From the NCBI RefSeq assembly GCF_005239225.2, contig NC_133288.1, positions 10,484,169 to 10,548,168 of the forward strand: a stretch of DNA of 64,000 bases, in the 5' to 3' direction. Under the pieces are notes generated by a model, which worked only from the letters and a program-made list of their open reading frames with translations, did not search any database and was not told where the DNA came from. The stretch is from Populus alba (lineage: Eukaryota; Streptophyta; Magnoliopsida; Malpighiales; Salicaceae). Position numbers and translations under genes: made by a program. Position 1 is the first letter of the stretch. Each line of letters starts with the position of its first letter. Below are positions 10,648-22,165 of the stretch, piece by piece.

Positions 10648-12306
10648 TGTTACCTAATTTTTGACCTACCTATTTGATAAAAATTTTGAAAAATCCAAAA
10701 ATAGCAAAAGACAACGAAAATCCAAAAAAAATTATATTTTTTAATATATTTGCATCGTTTTTAGCTTTTTCAGCATCGACTCAAAAGAATTTAAATTTTT
10801 AAAGGTTTTTTTTAATGTGTTTGACTTTTCACGCGTTATTTTTAAAATCAATGATTTTCCTCATTTGAGTCATTGTTGATATGAAAAATCCAAAAAAAAT
10901 AAGAAAAATCAAATTTACAAAAAAAAAAAGAAGTTGAGGGACCAAGTTTGGAGACCAAACAATATTTTGCATATAAATAGTAGCCTTTAACACACACAAA
11001 AGTGAGGGGGAAATTTTGCAAATTTGAGGGCATAAAAAAAAAAAAACCTAAACCTAATTTTTTTACCCAGCAAAGAGAAGTCACACCCCCCAGGCTTTTG
11101 GTTTCTTTTTTTTGCTGTCACTCCCCGCTTCATCTCTATGGCCGCTGACCTAAACAAAACACTAGCCGCTCACCTAAACTAGAAAATCGACTCTCCCTCT
11201 TCAAGCAGGCGATCACCCCCTAACCTTTTCCCTTCGGCTGCTCCTTCTCCCTCAAACCAGCCACCCAAAGACCCCACTTCTATAGACATTCCCTCCTCAC
11301 CATATCCTTTGTCTTTCTCCCACATAACCCAAACAGATCTTCCCAATCTCTTCATCTCCAACAATATCGAAGCCTTCCCCTCAGCAGCGTCTTCTTCTTT
11401 GATCTCCTCAACAACAATGACCATAGACCAACCAAGACAGACCCACTCTCTTTGTCATCTCCTTCAACTGATCGGCAACAAACCTAGTTCATTGCCTCCA
11501 ACAGCGACATCCCTCTCTTATCCGTTCCTCCTCCTTATGGCCGATACATGGAACAAAAAAGATGATGAGCAAAAGAAATAGATTTGCCGTAAAGCAGATC
11601 CAAAAAGAGACCGAAACAGATCTAAAAAGGAAAGAAATAAAATCAACTGCCATTTGTGTATTTTTCTCCTTTTTGTAGGTGATGAGGATTCTCACCGCCA
11701 GCAGGAAAGTGAAGAGGGGAGGAAGCTGTTCCAGATAGCCCCGTCTTGTGGAGTTTCTTGCGGCAGTGCGTCTTCTCCATGCGCCGCCACTGTTCCTCCA
11801 ATTCCTAGATTTTTAGGGGCTATTTTTATAAATTTTAAATTGTTTAAAGTAATTTTTGTTTAGTTTTAAATTTTTTATAATTTGTAGTGTGGATGTAAAA
11901 TATAAAAAAAGAAAAAAATATAGTGAAAGTGAATGTGTTGTTTGTATTTTTTATGGATTTTTTTTATGATAAACTTGCAAATAATAAAGAAGAATTTAAT
12001 ATTTTGATTTGCTCACGGTTAAGGATTATGAACTTACACGTAAGTTGTATTTCTAATATCCAATGAAAAGACAATTTTTAAAACTTCTTTAACACATCAA
12101 AGTCACGAAGCAGCTTACCTCAGGTAGGGTGTGTTAGGAGTGCTAATACCTTCCCTAACCACAACCAGTCCCTTACCTATGAATTTATAATAAGACCAGT
12201 ATATTCAAGTTTCCTAGTAACCCTCAATTAAATGCTAGGTGGTGACTCCCAACAAATCAAGCAAGCAAACAAAAAATCACCAACAGACGTCGCACGAGTG
12301 ACATGC
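10648..12306 (+). mobile_element. Tat/Ogre-like 3' LTR
   Basis: It starts TGTTACCTAATTTTTGACC and runs for about 1.66 kb. Its last ~900 bases match 1-937. It contains the block 'gtgttaggagtgctaatacc', which is familiar from Tat/Ogre LTRs; the first copy has lost this block (near 800-820). The terminal few bases (gcaaca in the 5' copy) are not matched after 12306, so the end is approximate. Open frames at 11179-11424, 11309-11581 and 11654-11863 lie in the LTR and have stops in the other copy. Confidence 0.7.
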
Positions 12307-12533
12307 TTTTCTTTAGCCAAGGTGGTTGATAAGTTATATTTGGTGCTTAATAAATTAAGATGGCTTGTGACTAGTACCTGTAAAAGATCTCTTTTGTTAG
12401 AGGTGGGGACTCTCTAATGCCTAAGAGCCTGTTTATTTTCGCTTTTCAAAAGTGTTTTTGTAAAAAAATAAATATTTGTTGCTTCAAATTAAGTTTTCTT
12501 TTTTGTTTTTTTAGATCATTTAGATCTGCTGAT
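12307..12533. other. Unassigned spacer between two elements
   Basis: I see no gene, domain or repeat match in the window for this short AT-rich piece. It lies between the Tat 3' LTR and the rearranged Athila-like remnant and may be old host sequence. Confidence 0.3.
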
Positions 12534-12691
12534 TGACACGAAAAAAAGATTGATGTCTTCTCCCAAGTGTAAGAGTGTTGAAGTAATAAATAACCCGGCA
12601 AGACCGGGGTCGAACCACAAGGAGGTTAATTGTATAAATTATAGACAACAATAATACAACAACAACAACAACAACAATAACAACAACAATA

Positions 12692-12722
<31 letters not shown>

Positions 12723-14116
12723 AAGAAAAAGAAGTTGCTGAGAACTTTGAGATGAAAGATTAATATAAGGATTAAACAATGATAAAAATAAATGTCAATG
12801 TTAAAAGATCCACTAATGGTATTTCAAACAAGTATAGTATAAACTCTTATTATTCAACTGGAAACTACACACAAGGAAGGTTCCAATCGGATGATTTGTC
12901 ATTAATAGCTCATTATAAATTGTTAACATGATCATATTGATTATCTTATTTAAGTAACATCAAACTTTCAACTATTGTCAGGAATTCATTATGCTAACTT
13001 ATGTTAACAACAAATCAAGTTCCTTTCATAGCATAGGTGTAGGTAATACCATACGGTTGGGCTATGAGAGTGCCAAGCATTTGTTGTACCAAGTGTTATA
13101 CAACACAAATCTAGATTAACCATTTAACAAGTAAGGTATTAAGAACTAGTAAGATAAAAAGATAAGACATGTTAATATTAAACATTAAGGTCCATGTTGA
13201 GATTACACCATACTTATTCTTACACCATTAGTGTAACCTTTTCACCTTGACATAATAAACTTAGCTAAACATAATGAAAAAGAGAAACATAAATAAACAA
13301 AAGAAGAACATAAATAAGATACAAGTTAACTAAGTAAAGGAAAGGAAATGAAAAGCATAAACAATATATTAATGAAAGCAAAACTTAAGAATTACAAAAA
13401 ATATAAAGAGAGAGAGCAAGAGCAAGAGCAAGAGCAAGCTCTTGATCTGAACAACCAAGCCCCTAAATGCATGACAAATGCCTCCTTTTATAGGCTAAAA
13501 TTTGGAACTATTGATTTGATGTTAATTATTGAGTGGGTGGCCAACTCTTGACTTGGTGAAAATCCTTATCTTCTTGTCTGAATAAAATGTCATTTCTAGC
13601 ATCAGAACTGGGTCCACCTATACTTATGAAAGTTCTAGAACTCGAGATATGGGTTGAACACTGAACAATGTTTGGGCTGCAGGACAAATTCAGACTTCTC
13701 CGTTGTTGCTATAATTTGGACTTGAAAACAGTCTTTCTAAATCTTGGACTCCATATCAAAGTTGTAGACCTATGTCTTACCTTTCCATCCATATAAAGTA
13801 GTTCTAAATTCGAGATCTACAACTCTAGATATGATCCAATTACCAAATAGTGTTCCAGTTTGAACTCTACCAACATCTCTTTTCTAAGTTTGGCCCTCTC
13901 TTTGTCCTTTCAATTTCAATACTTGAACTCATAAATCAATCTTTTCATTTATGTGATAGGCCTGCATTTAAGATGAACATTTACCATAAATTAAAGGTAT
14001 CTTATATTATTAGATATGTTATTATAAAACATGCTTTAGTTAAGGAGTTATTGATACTTCAAGTGCAAAATAATGATATAAAACCTTGATAAAAATGCAC
14101 TTTTAAGTACTAATCA
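12534..14116 (-). repeat. Athila-like LTR (rearranged remnant, lower copy)
   Basis: On the minus strand it runs from TGATTAGTAC (RC ends at 14116) to the terminal TGTCA (RC starts at 12534), about 1.58 kb. AAC/AAT trinucleotide runs at 12655-12722 mark the usual variable point. Confidence 0.8.
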
Positions 14117-14501
14117 CACCCCCCAACCAACTTATTACTAGTCCCTAGTAATCAAGCGTTAAAATAGAAAAAATAATTTGCAAATTCCACAAAGCAAGGC
14201 ATTTATCATTCAACTTCCATTAATCTATCTAGATAAACAAACTCTTATTAAATTCATATATCTGCTCAATACCTCTTAAACAAGATATTAATAAACCTTT
14301 CTTTTGTGCTCAAAATATCAACATATAGTTATGGGGCTTTACGTGGAAGGTTAACTTCCTTGGGTTGAGATTATTATCTTTTTTTTTTTTTTTTTAACAT
14401 ATACATATAACTTAAAACATAATGCATCTTTAACCCATGTAATGAGCTTTCGACTAATGTCTCCCAGACCAATTGCTCTTAAGGCATTAGGTGATGAGAC
14501 A

Positions 14502-15255
14502 TGACACAACCAAAAGATTGATGTCTTCTCCCAAGTGTAGGAGTGTCGAAGTAATAAATAACTCGGCAAGACCGGGGTTGAACTACAGGGAGGTTAATTA
14601 TATAAATTATAAATAACAATAATACAACAACAATAATAATAACAATAATAATAATAATAATAATAGTAATAATAATAATAAAGAAGAGGAAGAGGAAGAA
14701 GTTGATGAGAATTTTAAGATGGAAGATCAATATGAAAATTAAACAATGATAAAGACAAGTGTCAAGGTTAGAGGATCCACAAATGATATTTCAAACAAGT
14801 ATAGTATAAACTCTTATTACTCAACTGGAAACCACACACGAAGGAGGTTCCAATCGTATGATTTGTCATTAATAGCTCATTATAAATTGTTAACATGATC
14901 ATATTAATTATCTTATTTAAGTAACACCAAACTTTTAAATATTGTCAGAAATTCATGATGCTAACTTATGTTAACAACAAATCAAGTTCCTTTCATAGCA
15001 CAGGTGTAGGTAATACCATACGGTTGAGCTATGAGAGTGCCAAGAATTTGTTGTATCAAGTGTTATAAAACACAAATCTAGACCTTGGTAGTGAATTTTA
15101 TAATATGCACTTGTTAAGGAGTTACAGACAAAAAGAAAATCCTTGATGATATACTTGTTATTATAAAACATGCTTTAGTTAATGAGTTATTGATACTTCA
15201 AGTGCAAAATGATGATATAAAACCTTGATAAATATGCACTTTTAAGTACTAATCA
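14502..15255 (-). repeat. Athila-like LTR (rearranged remnant, upper copy, deleted)
   Basis: Both LTR ends are present, but the middle is missing: near 15080-15165 the sequence jumps from the 'acacaaatctaga' block to the TGATTA-proximal part. A short intruding piece there ('ccttggtagtgaatttt' and 'gacaaaaagaaaatccttgatgatatac') is repeated at about 15545-15583. Confidence 0.7.
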
Positions 15256-15376
15256 ACAACCAAGGTCTTTATATTTCAAAGCATTATTATTTTGAAGAAT
15301 GATACTTACTTGTTCGGCTAAAAAGACTTTCTTTTTCACATTCAATTTTCTCTTTACAATACACAGATCTTCCTAC
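15256..15376 (-). pseudogene. Athila-like gag-pro fragment
   Basis: About 120 bases match copy B at about 25069-25190, the stretch before the protease active site (encoding 'KRKLNVKK-AFLAEQVSAI'-like residues on the minus strand). The fragment abuts the LTR start at 15255, so the remnant appears to have landed in, or recombined with, another Athila-like copy. Confidence 0.7.
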
Positions 15377-15682
15377 AATTTTATCATTATAGAATATTTA
15401 GGATTTCTTGATAGAATAAGTAATGATAAATTTTATGATAAATTAGTTGTTGACGGAGTTTTCGATCGAAAATGAGTAAAAAATTCTAATTTTTTAGCGT
15501 GAATATTTCATTGCATGTTCCATCATTATGTGAAATTTTCGATGGAGATACAAACAAAAAGAAAATCCTTGATGATATACTTTTTGATAATAGGTTTCCA
15601 TCGACAATTAAAATACTGATAAAATTTATGCCTGAACATGTTTAAAATATTTTGTCAATGTTTTTCAAATTTTTTGGTAGTG
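15377..15682 (-). mobile_element. Possible CACTA-type DNA transposon end
   Basis: The segment ends at 15682 with ttttttggtagtg, which on the minus strand is CACTACCAAAAAA, a typical CACTA terminus. The interior has short 'tcgatgg' / 'atcgacaatt' motifs that could be subterminal repeats. The opposite end was not found. Confidence 0.4.
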
Positions 15683-15685
15683 AAT

Positions 15686-16474
15686 TTGATGGGCCAAACA
15701 AAAGAGAATCTGGGCTCTATTGGTCACCATGGGCCAAGCCTATACGAATGGCCTTGCTGGTCTCCATGGGCTAGCCATGGAGACTAGCATGGTTGCACTA
15801 TTTTTAGGTTACTCGATCTTACAAGTCGCCAAACCATTAACCAACCCACTTTCCTCTCTCAAATATTTTTTTTCTTCTCTTCTTTTTAACAAATAAATCT
15901 ACATGGCACACACTTTTATGTATAATTCTATGAATTATTATATGATAATTTTACTTGTAGCACATATTTTTTCTGTCTTACATACATAAGATTTGTAGGA
16001 CAAAACATCATATTTATCATTAATAGTTACTTGTCTACTATGCCTATCATATGATGGCTAATAAAAATAAATATACCTTGTTCCATTAGCACACTATCTT
16101 CTCCTCCACACATACCAGGCACATAACCCAAGCTCACACTAATGAGTAAACTTGGTTGGTTAATGATATGATTTCTTTCTCTACGATGAAATCCTAAACT
16201 AATGTATAAATACACTTGTTCTTACTAAGTATAAACCAACTTTGGACTTTAGATAATCAAAGGTTAAATCCAGGTACACACAATATAATTTTAATTTTCT
16301 TTTTTTATAAATCACCTTCTTATTCTCCATAAGTACTAACTAAAGCATCTAAGAGCTATCATTTCATGAGAAACTTATTTTTCATGAATTCCTAAGTCAC
16401 AAGGCCTAATTTTATAGCAAACCATAAAAAGCACAAACATTCTTTATGAGTTTTTTTTTTCATGTCTTTATTAG
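15686..16474 (+). repeat. Decayed Ty3/gypsy 5' LTR
   Basis: It is inferred as an LTR from a degenerate match with 18116-18450 (for example 'ggtcaccatgggcc', 'aaccaactttgg', 'taattttaatttt', 'cataagtactaact', 'ggaactcctaa'-like blocks) and from the PBS-like site directly after it. The boundaries are approximate. Confidence 0.45.
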
Positions 16475-16492
16475 TGATGCCATCTGTAGAAA
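16475..16492 (+). other. Decayed PBS of Ty3/gypsy element
   Basis: tgatgccatctgtagaaa corresponds to the common plant gypsy primer site TGGCGCCGTCTGTGGGAA, with G-to-A and C-to-T changes only. That pattern is expected after long cytosine methylation. Confidence 0.5.
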
Positions 16493-16539
16493 ATTGAATA
16501 AAAAGTTAGGTAATTCACTTTCACCTTTTTTCAAAAACT

Positions 16540-17430
16540 CTTTACATGATCGACGACACTCTAGTACAAAGGAGAGTGATTGATCTCCCTACCACCACAA
16601 GGACTCTAGCTCTCCATGTCTCTAATAACTCTCCAACTTGGTGCAGTTACTCAATGATGTTGTCACAACAATGTAACTGTATCTTTTCACTCAGCCTCAT
16701 ACTCAACAACAATAAACTCCCATGAATGCCTCACCAAGTTTGCAAAAATGATTGCAATTCCATGAAGAGACAATGAATAATGAAATATAAGTGAGTAACA
16801 CTTGAACTCTTACATTTCAAAAGAGCTAGGTCAAAACGATCCACTCGCCATCAATCTCCATCATCTCACTTACTCAATAGAAAAAGACCTAGGCATAACA
16901 CAAGCTTTATAACTCCATAAGTTCATCAGCAAAAACAAAACTTAGCAAGAGAATCTACACTTTATCACATAATCCTCCACTCTTGACTCCTTAAAGAGTA
17001 TGTCTATGCAAAAACCATTATAAACAATTATGTGAGAGTCACAAATCCTTGGGGAGCATGTATAAAATGTGAGAAACATTTTAGAGCTTATGACAAAAGA
17101 CTGATTCTTTATGCAAAATTCTTCCAATAACACTTCATGAATTTGCACATGTATGGTACTATAACCTAAAGCATGGGCTATATTCTTCACTTTTGTGATC
17201 TTAGATCTAAGATCATCTTTTGCTTTAACGTGCCTAAAAGAGCACCAAAAAGCTCTTTCTTATCACATAATGAGAAGATATGGACATTAAGGCCTACTTC
17301 AAAAGGTTCGATGAAAAAATGCTCAACATGAAAAGACTTCCTGAACTCATCACCATAAAATCTTTAATTAGTGGAGTATAAAACTATTCCTTGTGGGAAA
17401 GGTTATACACCCTCCAACTACACCATAAAA
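16540..17430 (+). pseudogene. Ty3/gypsy gag remnant
   Basis: Broken plus-strand translation shows a Gag-like start after the PBS (residues like DDTLVQRRVIDLPTT near 16555). A later Gag-like segment lies at about 17240-17400 (AYFKRFDEKMLNM..LPELITIKSLISGV..LWERL), resembling the retrotransposon Gag domain that mediates particle assembly. Stops and frame changes are frequent. No pol gene follows before the 3' LTR-like repeat. Confidence 0.45.
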
Positions 17431-18115
17431 AATAATCAATTGGCATATACATGATCTCCTAGCATTCTTTAAATTTATCATTATACTTTTAACCACCAAA
17501 CAAATTAAGGTGCTAGTTGCTACAAATTGAAATAACTTGTATGATATCCTCCTCCTATGAAAAACAACGCAAACATGATGAATCCTATAATTTTTTTCTA
17601 TTTCATAGCGATAATGAGCATGATACTAAATAGTGTCACACACTAAAAAAGAGAAAGAATGATTGATATCCAGATGATACCTCCACTAGTTTATGAATAC
17701 AATAATCCCTGGATTGTATCTAAAGATTAATATCTTCATCTTTTGATTTTTCAATAAAATAGTACTATTTGTTCATGAAAAATCTCTATGAAATCTATTT
17801 AGTCTCCCACGTAGTCTCTATAACTCCTAACCTCCATGAAAAAATTTCCATTGAATCTCCAAGCGTGTATCAGGGCTCCCATAACCACTTAACTCTAGGT
17901 CTCATGACTAATTGTCTCCAAAAAAATTAAGCATCCTTCTTAAAAATGTTGGATAAAATTTAAATGAAGAAATACAAAATACGCTGATTCTTGCCACAAA
18001 ACACGGACCTCGCCATGATAATATTGTTGCACAGATTTACAAGTAACATTTGTATGTTTTTGTCCCCAACTAAGTTCAATGTTTTGAACACCTTTTTTGA
18101 AACATTTAAGGGGGG

Positions 18116-18450
18116 TAACAAAAAAATAAATTAGGCCGTTCTAGTCACCATAGGCTAAACATAGTTGCTCGTTTGGGTGACCAATGAGGTTGTCCATTTA
18201 AGCAACCAACATGGTTTTCCTTTTGGTGTATAGACACACCCGGTCTCATCAAGTAAAAAACAACTTTGAGCCCAGATGCATAGAGGTTAAGCCCTGATAT
18301 GCAAACAACATACTTTTAATTTTTTTTTCTATACATCATATTTTTTTTCTTCACAAATACTAACTCAAGTAATGGAGAATCCCTCGTTCTATGAAAGATT
18401 TACTTTTTCAGGAACTCCTAACTCTCAGAACCTGCCCTTACTAATCCTTG
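18116..18450 (+). repeat. Decayed Ty3/gypsy 3' LTR, partial
   Basis: It begins after a purine tract (catttaaggggggt) and matches parts of 15686-16430. It stops where copia-like sequence begins. 17430-18115 holds no recognisable coding sequence. Confidence 0.4.
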
Positions 18451-18719
18451 ATTCAGTATTCAATCCAATAGAACTTGCCCTTACCTCATGCATCATAAGA
18501 CACTACATATAAACAAAGTCAAAGTCTAATATCTACAAGCCCAATCTACATTCATATGGAACCAGAACCTATCTTTCTAGAGCCTATTTTACACAAATCA
18601 TATCCAATCACACTACAACAACATTAAATTTAGTTGGCCTAATACTAAAAAGTCTAATAGATGAACCTACATCAACTACTGAACCTATATCTTAAACTAT
18701 AGCTCCTATACTTCTTGAA

Positions 18720-19812
18720 TAATGTAAAACTATGAATGAATAATTTTTAGTTTTATTACAAAATGGAACATGGTACTTGTTCCTCCCGAACCTACCATAA
18801 ACTCGTTGGCTGTAAATAGATGTTTCAAATAAAAAAGAAGGCTAATGGTTCTCTTGTTGATGGTTTTCTTTAAAAGGTATGAAGCTCGTTTAGTAACCAT
18901 GGGATACCAACTGCATGAAATATTTTACTTTAGTGAGACTTTTAGTCTTATAATTAAACCAATTATGACCCGTTTAATTCTCTTAATAATTGTCTCTTCA
19001 AATTGGACCATTCAACAACTAGACATTAAAAATGCCTTCCTCCATGGCTTTATTGATATAGATGTCTACATAGTTCAACCATCATGTTTCAAACATCCTG
19101 ACTTTTCAAATCATGTATGACATTAACACAAGTCTTTTTATGGACTGATGCATGCACCACATGTTTGGTTTCAATGGTCAATTCCAAATTACTTGGCATG
19201 GGCTTTACAGGTTCAAATTACCGAACACATCTTTATTTATATTTACCAAAAGCCTATCATCAATATAGGCCTATCTCCAATATACATTTTGATTTATATG
19301 GATGATATAATTATCACGAGTTTGAATCCAACTCTCATTGCCAACTTAATCAAAATGTTACAAACTACATTTTAAGGACCTTGGCTCATTATATTTATTC
19401 ATGGGGGTGAAAGTTTACTTCACAATAAATGGTTTATTCTTCATTGAATAAAACTATATTTGCGATCTTGTCCTCAAGTCCAACATATTGATTGCCAAAG
19501 GAGTTACGTCTCCCATGTCTGCTATTGCAACTCTTACATAGCACAATAAGAATTTATTGTCAAATCTCATGCTCTATAGGAGTATTGTTGGCTCACTCCT
19601 ATATCTTAGCTTTACTCGTTTTCACATTGTATATTTTATAAGAAATTTTTTATCAATTCATACATCATCCAATAACTAATCATTGTATTGTTGTGAAAAG
19701 AGTACTTCGATAACTTTGGCATGCTATTTCTCATAGTTTAATTCTTCGTCAATCCAAGTCCCACGCTCTTGAAGCCTTCTTAGACTTTAACTGGGCAAGG
19801 TGTCTTGATGAT
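18720..19812 (+). pseudogene. Ty1/copia RT-RNase H remnant, left half
   Basis: Copia reverse transcriptase motifs appear in order but in several frames: NGTWYLF near 18765, VGCKWMF near 18805, RYEARLVTMGYQ and FSETFS at 18875-18945, the QLDIKNAFLHG catalytic region at 19015-19045, YMDDII near 19300 and FNWARCLDD at the RNase H start ending at 19812. RT copies element RNA into DNA and RNase H removes the RNA strand. Gag, protease and integrase are not seen upstream. The gene is split here by Athila-like copy B and resumes at 28852. Confidence 0.85.
19808..19812. repeat. Target-site duplication ATGAT, left
   Basis: ATGAT directly before the LTR terminus at 19813. The same five bases follow the other LTR at 28847-28851. 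Removing the element and one copy rejoins the copia RNase H reading. Confidence 0.85.
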
Positions 19813-19952
19813 TGACTCGACCAAAAGATTGATGTCTTCTCTCAAGTGCAGGAGTGTCGAAGTAATAAATAACCCGGCAAGACCAGGGTCGAACCACAGA
19901 GAGGTTAATTGTATAAATTATAAATAACAATAGAACAACAACAAAAACAATA

Positions 19953-19987
<35 letters not shown>

Positions 19988-20107
19988 CAGTACGTAGCGT
20001 TGTTATACCTGAAAATGATCTAAAAGATCGGGTCACAGGTTTCCAGCCTATATACCGAGTTTATGAAAAGATCAAAGATATATATTATATAATATAAACA
20101 AAATGTA

Positions 20108-20198
<91 letters not shown>

Positions 20199-20970
20199 CT
20201 AATAATAATAAAAGAAGAAGATGAAGAAATTAATGAGAACTTTGAGATGAAAGATTAATGTAAGGTTTAAACAATGATAAAAACAAATGTCAAGGTTAGA
20301 GGATCCACCAATGGTATTTCAAACAAATATAGTATAAACTCTTATTACTCAATTTGGAAACCACACATGAAGGAGGTTCCAATCAGATAATTTGTCATTA
20401 ATAGCTCATTATAAATTATTAACATGATCATATTAATTATCTTATTTAATATGATTTTCGGGAACAAAAAATGGAGGTCATTTGGATTTCTGGAACTCTA
20501 GATATGGGCCAAACACTGAACAGTGTTCGGGCTGCAGGACAGATTCGAACTTCGCTATTGTTGCTATAATTTGGACTTGAAAAAGGCCTTCTTAGATCTT
20601 GATGAAAACATGAAAGTTGTAGGCCTATGTCTTACTGAATCTGTGTAAAAATTTGAGGTCATTTGGACATCTAGAACTCGAGATATGACCCAATTACCGA
20701 ACAACGTTCTAGTTTGGACTGCACCAACATCTCTTTTCTAAGTTTCACCCTCTCTTTATCTTCATAAATTTCAGTAGTTGAATTCATCAATCAATCCTTT
20801 GATTTATGTGATAGGCCTGTATTTAAGATGAACATTTACCATATATTAGGGCATTTTATAGTATTAGACTTGTTATTATAAAATATGCTTTAGTTAAGGA
20901 GTTATTGATACTTTAAGTGCAAAATGATGATATAAAACCTTGATAAATATGCACTTTTAAGTACTAATCA
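19813..20970 (-). repeat. 3' LTR of copy B, internally deleted
   Basis: 1,158 bases compared with 1,805 in the 5' LTR. About 690 bases (equivalent to roughly 27640-28330) are missing at about 20448. It contains TAA runs, a ~115-base insert at 19986-20110 and a TAG run at 20154-20200. Confidence 0.85.
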
Positions 20971-22165
20971 CCCCCCCCAACCAGCTTATTACTAGTCCAT
21001 AGTAATCAAAGCGTTAAAATAGAAAAACAATTTGCAAATTCCATAAAGGAAGGCATTCATCATTCAACTTACTTTAATTTATTCTGATAAACAAACTCTC
21101 ATTAAATTCATATATCTGCTCAATACCTCTTAAACAAGATATTACTAAACCTTTCTTTTATGCTTAAAATATCAACATATAGTTATGGGGCTTTACTTGG
21201 AAGAAAAACAAATTTTTGTTCTAATATTTAAGGCTAACTTCCTTAGGTTGGGATTATTATTATTTTTCTCTTTTTATTTATTTATATACACATACAACTT
21301 GAAACACAATGTATCTTTAACCCATGTAACGAGTTTTAGGCTAATGACTCCCAGACCAGTTGGTCTTAGGGCATTAGGTGTTGAGACACCCCTACGAGCT
21401 TAGCAACTCGGGTTGCAGATACTAATACGTAGGTAGTGCAGTGTTTGATTCTCTTAAGCTTTTCTCCTCAACCCATGTAACAAGCGTTGGGCCAATAACT
21501 CCCAAGTGAGTTGACTTTAGGGTATTAAGTGTTAAGACATCCCTTCGGGCTTAATTGTTTAGGTTAGGGAGGCTACAAAACCAAACTTATCTACCTTTTT
21601 ATTATCATTGTTTGTTTGTTTGTTTTTTTTTTGCAAATTATGTACTATCCATTTCCCTTAGTTGTTACCTTTAATAAAAAAACATAAATAATGTAATAAT
21701 CCAATGTGCAACCCACAATCATATGTTAAAGTGTGTGTGTGAAAATGAAGATTTAAAAATACTTGTTAAATGAGCATATGAGTAGAATCAAGTGCTACAA
21801 ATACGAGAGTTTGTAAACTTGAATATTTCAAGAAGTATTCTGATAAACCCTGTTAAGAACGTTTACTAAGACGCATCTCAAGAGTCACTTTAACAAAAGA
21901 ACTCCTTTTACTCTGCCATCCTAGTAACAACAGTTTTGCAAATAGTTTATGAAATAGAAAACACAGGTTTTTTTTTTTTTTTTTAATATCAACTACTACC
22001 CTTTCCCCCCAACCAAAATGAGACATTGTCCTCAATGTCTTAAGGTAGAAAGATAGAGTATAGAAGACATCACCTGAAATAACGAATACTGACAAACCTG
22101 AAACACACTTAAGCAAATATAAGAAACAACAAAACACAATAATAAAACCAAAAGACACAAAGTTT
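20971..22165 (-). other. PPT and 3' non-coding region of copy B
   Basis: The polypurine tract (C-run at 20971-20978 on this strand) lies next to the 3' LTR. The region includes the inverted view of the tandem duplication (about 21320-21560) and the 'cattgaggacaatg' block with G-run near 22000-22040. Open frames at 21185-21403 and 21853-22158 have no domain. Confidence 0.6.

Larger units (their letters stand above)
12534..15255 (-). mobile_element. Rearranged Athila-like remnant, LTR-stub-LTR
   Basis: Two minus-strand Athila LTRs (12534-14116, full length; 14502-15255, internally deleted) flank only 385 bases of internal sequence. That stub is the PPT side of the element (C-run at 14117, 'cttattactagtccctagtaatcaa', part of the tandem duplication). 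All coding sequence is gone. Flanking five-mers do not match (ctgat versus acaac), so this is not a simple insertion. Open frames at 13348-13551, 13850-14089, 14351-14569, 14479-14730 and 14971-15171 lie in LTR sequence. Confidence 0.75.

Noticed and set aside
12534..15255. Simple intact Athila insertion with target duplication
   Set aside because: The flanking five-mers differ (ctgat versus acaac) and one side abuts an Athila protease fragment, so it is a rearranged remnant.
16942..17190. Minus-strand open frame as a gene
   Set aside because: It lies in decayed gypsy sequence whose coding sense is the plus strand. No domain was seen.
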